33,058 nucleotides of DNA from Burkholderiales bacterium RIFCSPLOWO2_12_FULL_61_40 (GTDB taxonomy: Bacteria > Pseudomonadota > Gammaproteobacteria > Burkholderiales > Burkholderiaceae_C), in the NCBI GenBank assembly GCA_001770935.1, contig MESI01000121.1, positions 1-33,058 of the forward strand, in the 5' to 3' direction. The translations under genes were made by a program, and so were the position numbers. The notes below the pieces were generated by a model, which searched no databases, was not told the origin of the DNA, and saw nothing but the letters and a program-made list of their open reading frames with translations. Positions 7,717 to 14,748 of this stretch are shown here, piece after piece (positions within the stretch are counted from its first letter, which is position 1; every line of letters begins with the position of its first letter).

Positions 7717-8753
7717 CAGACGTAGAGCTTTTCGAACAGCGCGCGCAGCGCGGCGCTTTCGCGCAAGAGCGAGAGCGAGAACTCCGCGTGGCCTGTGGCA
7801 TAACCATTGCCCACAATCATCTCCACATCCTTGCCCACACCCTCGGCACCCAGCGCCGCTGCGGTGAAGCTGGTGGCCATGGAGAAGAAGTAAATCTTGC
7901 CGTGCTGCTTGGTGGCCAGGATGCTGCCCATCTCGGTGTTGGGAATGTTGACGCAGTTGATCACCACATCGGCCATCTGGCCCTGGGTGACTTCGGCCAC
8001 CGCCTGCATCAGCGCCAGGGCGTTGGTGGCGTCCACCTGCAAGGCGTGGTCCACCCAGCCCAGGTCTTGCATGCGCTGGCAGTCTTTCTCAAACGGCGAG
8101 ACACCGATGACGCAGCCGGATGCCCCCGCGCGCTTCTTGGCTTCATACACACAGAGCGTGCCGGATTTGCCACCGCCGCCAATCACCACCACCGTGTTGC
8201 CGGGCTGCACCAAGCGGGCGGTTTGGGCGGGCGCACCGGCCACATCCAAAATGGCCAGGGCCATTTTTTCGTCGAGGTCGGCAGGCAGCTTGGCGTACAG
8301 GCCGGTCTCGAACAAAATGGCTTGGCCTTTGATCTCGACTTGGTCTTTGTGCAAATGGATTTTGACAATCTCGTCAATGCGCAGCGGCGTGAGCGAGAGC
8401 GACACCAGCGTGGCAATTTTGTCGCCCACCTTCAGGTCGATCTTGTCGGCCAGGGCCGGGCCGATCTGCGCCACCGTGCCAATCAGCATGCCGCCCGAGC
8501 CCGTCACCGGGTTGTGGTGCTTGCCACGCTGGGCCACGATGCCCTTCACAATCTCGGCCACGCGCGCTTCGTCACCTTGGGCTTCGGCCTTGATCTGGGT
8601 GAAGCTGGCCGCGTCGATGTTCAGCGCCGACACATCGATCAGGATCTCGTTGTCATAGATCTCCATGGTGTTGTCGATCTTCCAGGCGGGCTGGGGCAAA
8701 ACGCCCAGCGGTTCCAGTACCCGGTGTGTGCCATAAGGGGAGCCAGTTTTCAT
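7716..8753 (-). CDS. kdd: L-erythro-3,5-diaminohexanoate dehydrogenase
   Basis: This 345-residue cytoplasmic dehydrogenase oxidatively deaminates 3,5-diaminohexanoate to 5-amino-3-oxohexanoate with NAD(P). The nucleotide-binding motif is VVVIGGGGKSGTLCVYEAK (188 onward), and an N-terminal domain contains GSGGMLIGTVAQIGP and the KVGDKIATLVSLSLTPL stretch typical of Kdd. Length matches the family (about 345). I chose ATG at 8753, giving MKTGSPYGTHRVLEP, the usual Kdd N-terminus. An upstream start at 8822 would translate a hairpin repeat. The stop overlaps the next gene's start by one base (TGATG). Together with the aminomutases and Kce the identification is firm. Confidence 0.93.
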   Translation of the reverse strand: MKTGSPYGTHRVLEPLGVLPQPAWKIDNTMEIYDNEILIDVSALNIDAASFTQIKAEAQGDEARVAEIVKGIVAQRGKHHNPVTGSGGMLIGTVAQIGPALADKIDLKVGDKIATLVSLSLTPLRIDEIVKIHLHKDQVEIKGQAILFETGLYAKLPADLDEKMALAILDVAGAPAQTARLVQPGNTVVVIGGGGKSGTLCVYEAKKRAGASGCVIGVSPFEKDCQRMQDLGWVDHALQVDATNALALMQAVAEVTQGQMADVVINCVNIPNTEMGSILATKQHGKIYFFSMATSFTAAALGAEGVGKDVEMIVGNGYATGHAEFSLSLLRESAALRALFEKLYV

Positions 8754-8764
8754 AGTGCAGTTCC

Positions 8765-8880
8765 AGTTGGGGTCAGAGCACATTCGCTTCGCGAAGTGGT
8801 CTGACCCACAAGGTTTATTCAATCAGTTGGGGTCAGAGCACATTTGCTTCGCGAAGTGGTCTGACCCACAAGGTTTCAGG
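8765..8880. repeat. Twin 52-bp hairpin repeats between kamA and kdd (60-bp period)
   Basis: Units at 8765-8816 and 8825-8876 differ by a single base (ATTCGC versus ATTTGC). Each contains an inverted repeat, GGGGTCAGAGCAC at the left and GTGGTCTGACCC at the right, around CGCTTCGCGAAG, followed by ACAAGGTTT. They occupy nearly the whole 127-bp gap between the kamA stop and the kdd start, the largest gap in the operon. There is no U-tract, so they are not classic terminators. They may stabilise or process the transcript, or be REP/BIME-like parasites. Confidence 0.85.
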
Positions 8881-10062
8881 CTAGTTGCTTTGTGTAGGCA
8901 GACTGTAGTCCTGGCCCAGGCCCGGCATTTCCACGGTCTTGCCGGCATAGTTGCGGCATTTGATGGTGGTGCCGCTGCCGTCAGGCAGGGGCTCTTCACG
9001 CACATAGCTGGGGATGATGGGCAGCTTGCCCAGGCCGCCCAGGCCGTCCACGATGAAGGTGGGCACTGCGGGGCCGCTGATCCAGCCGCGCAGGCCTTCG
9101 TACAGCTCCAGCATGCGTTTGTGTGGCACCACAAAGTGGTGCGCGCCTTCCACCATGTCGGTGGAGTACACATAGTAGGGGCGCACGCCCATCTCAATGC
9201 TTTGCAAGAACAGCTCGCGCATCACTTCCACGTCGTCGTTCACGCCTTTGAGGCACACGGTCTGCAGGCCCATCATGATGCCGGCCTTCTGGATCAGCTT
9301 GACGTGTTTGCGTAGCAGGGGCGTGATTTCCTTGGGGTGGTTGATGTGGATGTTGACCATCTGCACGCGGTGTTTTTCCAGCACGGCGCACAGCTCGGGC
9401 GTGACGCGGGTGGGCAGCTGCACCACCATGCGCGAACCCATGCGCAGGAAACGCACATGCGGGGCGCGGCGGCGGATCTCGCCCAGGATGTAGTCCAGCC
9501 GTTCGTCGGTAAAGGTCAGCGGGTCGCCGCCGGACAGCAGCACATCCTGGATCTGGGTGTTGGCCGCAATGTAGTCAATGGAGTGCTCGATCTCGTCCTT
9601 GTGCACCGAGCCCGCAGGCTGCGACACCATGCGTTTGCGGGTGCAGAAACGGCACAGCGTGGCGCAGGTGTTGGACACCAGAAACAGCACCCGGCGCGGG
9701 TAGCGGTGCACGATGCTGGTGCCGGGAATGGTGTCGCCTTCTTCGCCCAGCTGGTCCAGCATGGTGGCAAAGCCGGGCTTGCTTTCTTCGTGGTGCGAGG
9801 GCAGGTACTGCAAACGCACAGGGCAGTGGGGGTCGTTCGGGTCCATCAGTTGGGCCATGTAGGGCGTGACCGCAATCGCAAATTTCTTGTAAACGGTTTC
9901 GTTCACGTTCTCCACATTGTTGAGCACACCGGTCATTTCCGAGTGGTGTGTGTAGCGCCGCGCAAACTGCTTTTGCCAGGGTTCGGACGCGGGATCGTAG
10001 GCGTCCAGCTCTTCACGGCTGAGCAGTTTCTTGGGTGTGATGAAATCAACTTTTTGCAGCAT
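8881..10062 (-). CDS. kamA: Lysine 2,3-aminomutase (radical SAM, PLP)
   Basis: This 393-residue enzyme converts L-lysine to L-beta-lysine, the first step of the pathway. The radical-SAM cluster motif C-x3-C-x2-C is CATLCRFC (Cys133, 137, 140). Asp302 (in YSTDMVEG), Asp339 and Lys346 (in IVDGLGGLGK) lie at a constant offset of 9 from Asp293, Asp330 and PLP-binding Lys337 of the clostridial enzyme. The two aspartates are the lysine-recognition residues, which argues against glutamate 2,3-aminomutase or EpmB. ATG 10062 follows AGGGGC on the minus strand. It is the first gene of the operon, reading away from the lrp-type regulator. Confidence 0.95.
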   Translation of the reverse strand: MLQKVDFITPKKLLSREELDAYDPASEPWQKQFARRYTHHSEMTGVLNNVENVNETVYKKFAIAVTPYMAQLMDPNDPHCPVRLQYLPSHHEESKPGFATMLDQLGEEGDTIPGTSIVHRYPRRVLFLVSNTCATLCRFCTRKRMVSQPAGSVHKDEIEHSIDYIAANTQIQDVLLSGGDPLTFTDERLDYILGEIRRRAPHVRFLRMGSRMVVQLPTRVTPELCAVLEKHRVQMVNIHINHPKEITPLLRKHVKLIQKAGIMMGLQTVCLKGVNDDVEVMRELFLQSIEMGVRPYYVYSTDMVEGAHHFVVPHKRMLELYEGLRGWISGPAVPTFIVDGLGGLGKLPIIPSYVREEPLPDGSGTTIKCRNYAGKTVEMPGLGQDYSLPTQSN

Positions 10063-10232
10063 GGCGTGCCCCTAATTCTGAGTGGGTGGTCTGAGTAACC
10101 TTGTACGGACAAGGGATAACTGAACCCAAGTTTAGGGAGGAGTGCTGCCGGTTGAAACAGGCAAAATGACTGAAAGTATGGCTATGTATCAGTCATAATG
10201 ACTGACATAAATACACATTGCCTGAAACACCC
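10063..10232. promoter_or_regulatory. Divergent kamA/lrp regulatory region
   Basis: This 170-bp region separates kamA (minus) from the Lrp-type regulator (plus) and must hold both promoters. It contains two palindromes: CCTTGT-ACGG-ACAAGG at 10099-10114, nearer kamA, and a perfect 17-bp one at 10189-10205. An extra half site ATGACTGA lies at 10166-10173, 32 bp (about three helical turns) from the matching half of the large palindrome, a spacing suited to an Lrp octamer. I cannot place -10/-35 boxes with confidence. Confidence 0.65.
10189..10205. promoter_or_regulatory. Candidate Lrp/AsnC operator
   Basis: The arms TCAGTCAT and ATGACTGA are perfect inverted repeats around a single central A, the symmetry of Lrp/AsnC binding sites. 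The site is 28 bp upstream of the regulator's ATG and is accompanied by the half site at 10166-10173. Autoregulation plus control of kamA is the natural inference. Confidence 0.6.
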
Positions 10233-10676
10233 ATGGCCACCCCTTTAGACCCCCTGGACCGCCAGCTCATCGAGCTGCTCAAAGTCAACGCCCGCCTGCC
10301 CATGGTCAAGCTGGCCAAGGCCCTGGGCTGCGCGCGCAGCACCGCACAACTGCGGCTCAAGGCGCTGGAAGATGCGGGGGTGATTTCGGGCTACACCGTG
10401 GGCGTGACCGTGGCGCGGGCCACATCGAGCATCCGGGCCATGGTGCTGATCTCGATCGAGTCCAAGAATGAAACCGAGGTGGTGCGTGCCCTGTCCAAGC
10501 GGCACGAAATCGTCAAGCTCTACACCGTGAGCGGCCGCTACGACCTGTGCGCCATGCTGACCACCGAGTCCACCCAGGAGCTGGACGCGGTGATCGACAA
10601 GATCCGGGTGATCAAAGGTGTGGTCGATACCTTTTCAACGATTTTGCTGTCCACCAAGCTGGATCGGCCGGAGTAG
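10233..10676 (+). CDS. Lrp/AsnC-family transcriptional regulator
   Basis: This 147-residue protein has an N-terminal winged helix-turn-helix, LDPLDRQLIELLKVNARLPMVKLAKALGCARSTAQLRLKAL (residues about 4-45), a linker, and a C-terminal RAM/AsnC domain (SIRAMVLISIESK to about residue 140) that binds an amino-acid effector and oligomerises. It is divergent from kamA, with palindromic sites between them, so it most likely controls the lysine operon in response to lysine or an intermediate. ATG 10233 gives a family-length protein. A TTG at 10218 would add five residues. The HTH shows 'SRS'-like CARSTAQLR recognition-helix residues. Confidence 0.9.
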   Translation: MATPLDPLDRQLIELLKVNARLPMVKLAKALGCARSTAQLRLKALEDAGVISGYTVGVTVARATSSIRAMVLISIESKNETEVVRALSKRHEIVKLYTVSGRYDLCAMLTTESTQELDAVIDKIRVIKGVVDTFSTILLSTKLDRPE

Positions 10677-10691
10677 GGGGGCGGCGGTGGG

Positions 10692-10736
10692 GGCGGTTTC
10701 GACGATGTGCTGATCGTTTCCTTCAAGGAGCTATGA
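10692..10736 (+). pseudogene. mqsR: mqsR toxin remnant (last codons only)
   Basis: The frame ending TGA at 10734-10736 encodes FDDVLIVSFKEL. This is the C-terminus of MqsR toxins; the E. coli protein ends HDVLIVSFKEK. The stop overlaps the mqsA start (ATGA) as in intact mqsRA operons. Upstream only 15 bp separate it from the lrp-type stop, so about 85 codons including the start are gone. The deletion probably joined the regulator gene directly to the toxin's tail. Confidence 0.75.
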
Positions 10737-11139
10737 ACATGAAATGTCCTGTTTGCGGCGCGGCCGAACTGATCCATGACACCCGGGACCTGCCGTACAC
10801 CTACAAGGGTGAAACGACCGTCATTTCGGCGGTGACCGGCGACTTTTGCCCGGCCTGCGCCGAATCGATTCTGGATGCGGCGGAATCGGACCGTGTCATG
10901 CGCGAGATGGGCGCATTCTCGAAGCAGGTCAATGCGGCCATTGTTGATCCGGGTTTTATCACCCGTGTGCGAAAGAAGCTCGCGCTTGACCGCGGGAGGC
11001 CGCCGAAATCTTCGGCGGCGGGGTCAATGCCTTCTCCCGCTACGAGAACGGTAAAACCAAACCTCCCTTGGCTTTGGTGAAGTTGCTCAAGGTACTGGAG
11101 CGTCACCCTGACTTGCTTAACGAAGTGAGGATGGCTTAG
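10733..11139 (+). pseudogene. mqsA: Frameshifted mqsA antitoxin
   Basis: The N-terminal zinc domain is intact, with CPVCGAAEL near the start, CPACAES near residue 40, and the linker to VRKKLALD. A single missing base at 10991-10993 then shifts the frame; the shifted reading runs to 11080. In the other frame the expected HTH continues: REAAEIFGGGVNAFSRYENG then KTKPPLALVKLLKVLERHPD, ending with TAG at 11137-11139. MqsA binds MqsR through the N-terminal domain and its own promoter through the HTH, so DNA binding should be lost. With the toxin already deleted there is nothing to neutralise. The frameshift could also be a sequencing error, but the loss of mqsR argues for real decay. Confidence 0.8.
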
Positions 11140-11160
11140 GGCTGGGTCTTCCCACAACAG

Positions 11161-11637
11161 TTAATCGGCACTTTGCACAGTAAAACCTTGGCTGCAAAGC
11201 GTTGCCAAAGGTGGAAAGAGTGGCTGGGGAAGGTGGGACCACTCGAACCAGGCCCAACCTTCGCATTTGTCTGGCTCCATGGTTTGAAGGACTCCGGCCG
11301 CACGGTCTGCCAGGACGAAGACGGTTACATAGTGCTTGTGTTCGGCTTCGAAGACGTTATTGGTGAAGGGGCCGAATCGAAGATTCGAGATCTGAAGATT
11401 GGTTTCTTCCAGCACTTCTCGAATAGCGCAGGCTTCAACCGTCTCGCCGTACTCAAGATGTCCTCCGGGCGCAGACCAGCTGCCTGCGCCGTGTGCCCCC
11501 TTGCGCTTGCCGAGCAGTACCCGGCCATTCTCGATGATAAGAACGCCGACCCCAACTTGGGGTGACATTACGGCTGGTGAATGCATGGCGGCTTGGTTGG
11601 AGTCCATCTGCCGCGCTGCAATGCTATTGGAAACCAT
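11161..11637 (-). CDS. NUDIX hydrolase (NUDT15/MutT-like)
   Basis: This 158-residue protein carries the Nudix box at residues 59-81: Gly59, Glu65, then REVLEETN (Arg73, Glu74, Glu77, Glu78). Asn80 replaces the usual glycine of the box. The preceding GVGVLIIENGRVLLGKRKG and GAGSWSAPGGHLEYGE resemble NUDT15/MTH2-type nucleotide diphosphatases, which hydrolyse modified or normal (d)NTPs; the true substrate is unknown. ATG 11637 follows AGGAGGT with 6-base spacing, the best ribosome site in this patch. Upstream in-frame starts are therefore unnecessary. The first 25 residues before MSPQVGVG are not part of the fold. Base composition is lower in GC than the metabolic operons. Confidence 0.88.
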   Translation of the reverse strand: MVSNSIAARQMDSNQAAMHSPAVMSPQVGVGVLIIENGRVLLGKRKGAHGAGSWSAPGGHLEYGETVEACAIREVLEETNLQISNLRFGPFTNNVFEAEHKHYVTVFVLADRAAGVLQTMEPDKCEGWAWFEWSHLPQPLFPPLATLCSQGFTVQSAD

Positions 11638-11795
11638 GAACACCTCCTTCGGCTGACAAGCCATGTGGGACTGAACCGCCTGCTGAGGCGGTCGCGATAG
11701 GGGTTTGAAAGCTCCACCCCATTTGTTTGATTGAATTATGACCGGGCTTGCGCTGATCGCCACTGGCAAGTGTTGCAGCCAGTGCACCTACCGTG
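11638..11795. other. Intergenic gap with a short hairpin
   Basis: The gap between the GNAT stop and the NUDIX start holds a perfect hairpin, ACCGCC-TGCTGA-GGCGGT (11675-11692), without a following T-run in either direction. A weak terminator or an mRNA structure upstream of the NUDIX ribosome site are both possible. Nothing else stands out. Confidence 0.35.
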
Positions 11796-12287
11796 TCAGC
11801 GAAGCAGCGCCATAGCGTAGCTATCGAAGAAGTCACCTTCGATGCAGAAGGCGCGGCGATGCAGCCCCTCGTTGACAAAGCCGAAACGCGCATAGAGTGC
11901 CCTGGCATTCGGGTTGTCCACTCGCACGGTAAGTTCGATGCGGGAAAGTCCCTGGGCCCACGCCGCCGAGAGGGCTGCCTGCATGAGTTGGGCGCCAATA
12001 CCGCAATGGCGAGCGTTGGGGATGAGGCCGATGCCCAGGGTTCCCACATGTGCCCGCGCATCGCCAAACGTTGGCAAGACATCGCACCAGCCAACCACTG
12101 CGCCGTCTCGTAAGGCGACGACTTGGCAAAGCTGTTTCTGGACGATGTTTCGAAAAAACGCAAAGGATTGCTCAATGGGCGGTGCCTGGGTGAAGGCGAG
12201 GTACCGTTGTTCGCGGGCGACTGTGTCAATGGCCTGGTAAAGGCCGTGGAAGTGGGCCTCTGCGGTTGGCAGGATGGTGATGTTCAT
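11796..12287 (-). CDS. GNAT-family N-acetyltransferase
   Basis: This 163-residue protein has the acetyl-CoA-binding motif A, VGTLGIGLIPNARHCGIGAQLM (about 84-105), and the later GNAT signature VRVDNPNARALYARFGFVNEG. It resembles RimJ/RimL- or PhnO-like acyltransferases acting on small molecules or protein N-termini; the substrate cannot be told. ATG 12287 is preferred over a TTG at 12305 that directly abuts the upstream gene's stop, although no clear Shine-Dalgarno is visible. It follows the serine hydrolase on the same strand by 18 bp, so the two are probably cotranscribed. Confidence 0.88.
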   Translation of the reverse strand: MNITILPTAEAHFHGLYQAIDTVAREQRYLAFTQAPPIEQSFAFFRNIVQKQLCQVVALRDGAVVGWCDVLPTFGDARAHVGTLGIGLIPNARHCGIGAQLMQAALSAAWAQGLSRIELTVRVDNPNARALYARFGFVNEGLHRRAFCIEGDFFDSYAMALLR

Positions 12288-12305
12288 GGTGCCCAGTGTG
12301 CCCAA

Positions 12306-13454
12306 TTAGAAGGCGGTTTGAGATCCCCATGATTGTGTGCGGACTTGGTGTGTCAGCAATATTCCCAGCATCGTAACGTCCATCGCCTTGTTGGAGAGTA
12401 TGACAACACCGGTCCCGGCTTTCGGGTCGATGGATAGGTAGGACGCGTAACCGCCCACCATTCCGTTGTGCCAAACCACCGTCTTGTTGCCGAAAAATCT
12501 GTCGAGAAAAGTCGGCTGCATCCAGCCGATTCCAGTGTCACCGCCCCATTGTGATGCGTGCATCTTCTTCAAAGTTCTTGACATTGCGGAGTCATCCTCA
12601 ATATTCGCTCGGATAAATTGCATCAAGTCTTGCGCGCTGGAGTTGAAGGCGCCAGCGCCAGCAAGCGCAGAAAATGTCCACACCGGACTGGATTCACCAT
12701 GGGCGGTATAGCCCTGGGCCATGTGCGCTTTCATCGTTGGGGTCAGTGTTACTGCGGTATTGCGCATACCAAGGGGTGCCAGAAGCTTCTCAATGACCAG
12801 AGACTCGAAGTTTCTTTTTGTTGCGATTTCCAGGACGTGGCCAAGCAAACCCATCCCAAAATTGGAATACTCGAAGCGGCCTGGCGCGCGCTTGTCCTGC
12901 GTGGTTGCCAGGTAATCAAATAGGTACTGGGGTCCAAGGTGGCTATACGGGTTTTGCATCAGGTTTTTCTTTCCGGCCAGCTTGCTTGCGTTCAGCTCAA
13001 GCTGCCTTGGGATGCTTGGAAAGCCGGATGTGTGGGTGACCAGCTGCTTCAATGTGACGCGCTGCGCGGCTGGCGATAGGGGTATGGAGCCGCCAAATAG
13101 TTCAGCCAGTGTGGCATCCATTGTCAGGACGCCTTCGTCACAAAGAATCTGGAGCAGTGATGCGGTGAAGAGTTTGCTGACCGATGCAATTTGAAAAACC
13201 GTTGAGGCACCCAGGACCGTGGTGCTTTCTCTGCTCCGAGTTCCGTAGCCCTTGAAGAAGGGTTTGCCATCCTTGTAAACACCAATGACCAAGCCATACG
13301 AAAGGTCGTTCTTGGTGAGCTTCTTCACCTCTGAATCAATGGCCGCCTCAAGATCCTTATTGTCTGGTGTGTGGTTGATTCGGCGCTTTAGATAAAGAAC
13401 GGCCAACACCGCGACCACTGCGAGCAGTGCAAGGCTGACAACAAGTATCTTCAT
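12306..13454 (-). CDS. Membrane-anchored class C beta-lactamase-like serine hydrolase
   Basis: This 382-residue protein has an N-terminal hydrophobic anchor (residues 1-21, followed by KRR) and a periplasmic beta-lactamase/penicillin-binding fold. Catalytic motifs are S91-V-S-K94, Y196-S-N198 and H329-N-G331; HNG replaces the KTG of true AmpC. That pattern is usual in the broad EstB/DD-peptidase/ClbP-like group (COG1680). Function may be an esterase, peptidase or D-amino-acid amidase; antibiotic hydrolysis is not implied. The gene is lower in GC than its right-hand neighbours. A motif shared with the lipoprotein promoter lies about 90 bp upstream (13541-13563). ATG 13454 lacks a strong ribosome site. 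Confidence 0.88.
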   Translation of the reverse strand: MKILVVSLALLAVVAVLAVLYLKRRINHTPDNKDLEAAIDSEVKKLTKNDLSYGLVIGVYKDGKPFFKGYGTRSRESTTVLGASTVFQIASVSKLFTASLLQILCDEGVLTMDATLAELFGGSIPLSPAAQRVTLKQLVTHTSGFPSIPRQLELNASKLAGKKNLMQNPYSHLGPQYLFDYLATTQDKRAPGRFEYSNFGMGLLGHVLEIATKRNFESLVIEKLLAPLGMRNTAVTLTPTMKAHMAQGYTAHGESSPVWTFSALAGAGAFNSSAQDLMQFIRANIEDDSAMSRTLKKMHASQWGGDTGIGWMQPTFLDRFFGNKTVVWHNGMVGGYASYLSIDPKAGTGVVILSNKAMDVTMLGILLTHQVRTQSWGSQTAF

Positions 13455-13540
13455 GTAGTGGCAACCCGCTCCATCAACTGGCCATACCTACCTCCCCGCA
13501 CAGGGCCCTTGTTTGATTCTAGGTTTCAAATTTCAGCAAG

Positions 13541-13563
13541 GCTATCCCCCAAACGGGTGAGTT
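13541..13563 (-). promoter_or_regulatory. Shared upstream motif, copy A
   Basis: On the minus strand it reads AACTCACCCG-TTT-GGGGGATAGC. It is identical in 20 of 23 positions to 22900-22922 and has the same orientation relative to the downstream gene. It is 87-109 bp upstream of the serine hydrolase start. The CACCCG/GGGGGAT halves are imperfectly symmetric, as in many operators. Confidence 0.6.
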
Positions 13564-13647
13564 TCTCGAATGGAAGTTCATCAATTCCATGACACGCAGG
13601 GTGCATGCATAAATAGCACTTCAAAGCCAAATTTAAGCCCTGCATCC

Positions 13648-13692
13648 GCTATGAATAAAGTAGCTACTTGCGCACATAAATAAATGGCTACA
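13648..13692 (+). repeat. Dispersed TAGCTGC repeat, copy 3 (plus orientation, degenerate tail)
   Basis: GCTAT at 13649, then n8, TAGCTAC, TTGCGC, ten variable bases and ATGGCTACAGCC. Spacing is the same as in the other copies, but the 3' part is diverged. It is intergenic. Confidence 0.6.
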
Positions 13693-13764
13693 GCCTGATA
13701 TCTGCATTGTTTGAAGACTGAATAGGTATCTCAAAAACGCATATCTACCGTTGCCAGCCCTCCA

Positions 13765-14748
13765 CTACCCCCACAACTCCGCCCCAGGCACCTGAATCTC
13801 CCCGCCCCGGTATTCCAGCGCATGCGGCCGGTCTTCGGTTTGCAGCAGCGGGCCGTCCAGGTCCACATAGCTGCATTGCTGGGCCAGCAGGAAGGCGGGG
13901 GCCATGGCCAGGGAGGTGCCGCACATATTGCCGACCATCAGGCCCAGCCCCAGGCGGCGGGCCTCGGCGGCCAGGGCCAGGCCTTCGGTGAGGCCGCCGC
14001 ATTTGTCGAGCTTGATGTTGACGAACTGGTAGCGCCCCACCAGGTGGGCCAGCGAGGCGCGGTCGGTGCAGGATTCGTCAGCGGCCAGGGGGATGGGCGA
14101 CGCACAACCCAGCAGGCCAGCATCCTGGCCGCGCGCCAGCGGCTGCTCCACCAGCTCCACCCCGGCGGCTTGCAAATGCGGCAGCAGCTCGTGCAGCAGC
14201 TCCAGCGTCCAGGCCTGGTTGGCATCGACCACGATGCGGGCGTCGGGGTGTTCCTCGCGCACCACGCGCACCACGTCCAGGTGGCGCTGGGCGTCCACTT
14301 TCAGTTTGAGGATGGGGAAGTGGCGCGCCGCGCGGGCCTTGCGCCGGGTGCTTGCCTCATCGCCCAGGCCCAGGGTGTAGGCGGTGGTGACGCTGTGCCA
14401 GCGGGTGCCGGTGGCCGCTTGCCACACCGGTACGCCGCTTTGTTTGGCGCGCAGGTCCCACAGGGCGCAGTCCAGCGCGTTGCGTGCGCCGCCAGCGGGC
14501 AGCAGGTGCAGCAGCTCCGCGCCGGTGAGCGCGTCGTGCAGATGGGGGCGCACGGCGTCGATCTGCACGGCCATGCTCTGGGGCGTTTCGCCGTCGTAGT
14601 CCACACCGGCCGCTTCGGCGCAGCCGATGTGGCCCTGGCCGTCGTCCAGGCGGACCATCACCACCGCTTGGTGGGTGATGGTTTCGCGCGCAATCTCAAA
14701 GGGCTCGTGCATGGCCCAGCGCTCGGTGGTGGTGGTGCAGCGGATCAT
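13765..14748 (-). CDS. dgcA: N-acetyl-D-glutamate racemase/epimerase of the enolase superfamily (DgcA)
   Basis: This 327-residue protein has a capping N-terminal domain and a C-terminal barrel of the L-Ala-D/L-Glu epimerase subgroup. Catalytic features are the KxK pair in ILKLKVD (Lys148, Lys150), metal ligands Asp175 (VDANQAW), Glu201 (LVEQP) and Asp224 (AADES), and the second base Lys246 in VNIKLDKCGG. It overlaps dgcN by ATGA. In the DgcN-DgcA pathway this enzyme converts N-acetyl-D-glutamate to N-acetyl-L-glutamate. On sequence alone a dipeptide epimerase role in peptidoglycan recycling is the alternative; the tight pairing with dgcN favours DgcA. The start is fixed by the ATGA overlap, and the N-terminus TTTTERWAMHEPFEIARE is typical. 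Confidence 0.85.
   Translation of the reverse strand: MIRCTTTTERWAMHEPFEIARETITHQAVVMVRLDDGQGHIGCAEAAGVDYDGETPQSMAVQIDAVRPHLHDALTGAELLHLLPAGGARNALDCALWDLRAKQSGVPVWQAATGTRWHSVTTAYTLGLGDEASTRRKARAARHFPILKLKVDAQRHLDVVRVVREEHPDARIVVDANQAWTLELLHELLPHLQAAGVELVEQPLARGQDAGLLGCASPIPLAADESCTDRASLAHLVGRYQFVNIKLDKCGGLTEGLALAAEARRLGLGLMVGNMCGTSLAMAPAFLLAQQCSYVDLDGPLLQTEDRPHALEYRGGEIQVPGAELWG

Larger units (their letters stand above)
13455..13764. other. 310-bp intergenic region (regulatory motif and dispersed repeat)
   Basis: No gene was found here. The region contains the shared 23-bp motif (13541-13563) and a dispersed repeat copy (13648-13692). It separates the lower-GC accessory patch from the dgc genes. 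No convincing rho-independent terminator for dgcA was found. Confidence 0.6.

Noticed and set aside
8754..8822. Kdd start at 8822
   Set aside because: It would translate the hairpin repeat. ATG 8753 gives the usual family N-terminus.
8765..8880. CRISPR array
   Set aside because: There are only two units, the 'spacer' is 8 bp, and the units match the hairpin repeats in kamD; no cas genes are present.
10063..10232. Lysine or cobalamin riboswitch upstream of kamA
   Set aside because: The region is too short and lacks any recognisable L-box or B12-box; palindromes suit protein operators better.
11805..11830. Possible further dispersed-repeat copy (GATAGCTACGCTATGG on the minus strand)
   Set aside because: It matches only a TAGCTA core without the TTGCGC box or correct spacing, and lies in a conserved GNAT C-terminus.
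12306..13454. Antibiotic-resistance beta-lactamase
   Set aside because: SxxK and YxN are present but HNG replaces KTG, and a membrane anchor is present; the broad COG1680 hydrolase group fits better.
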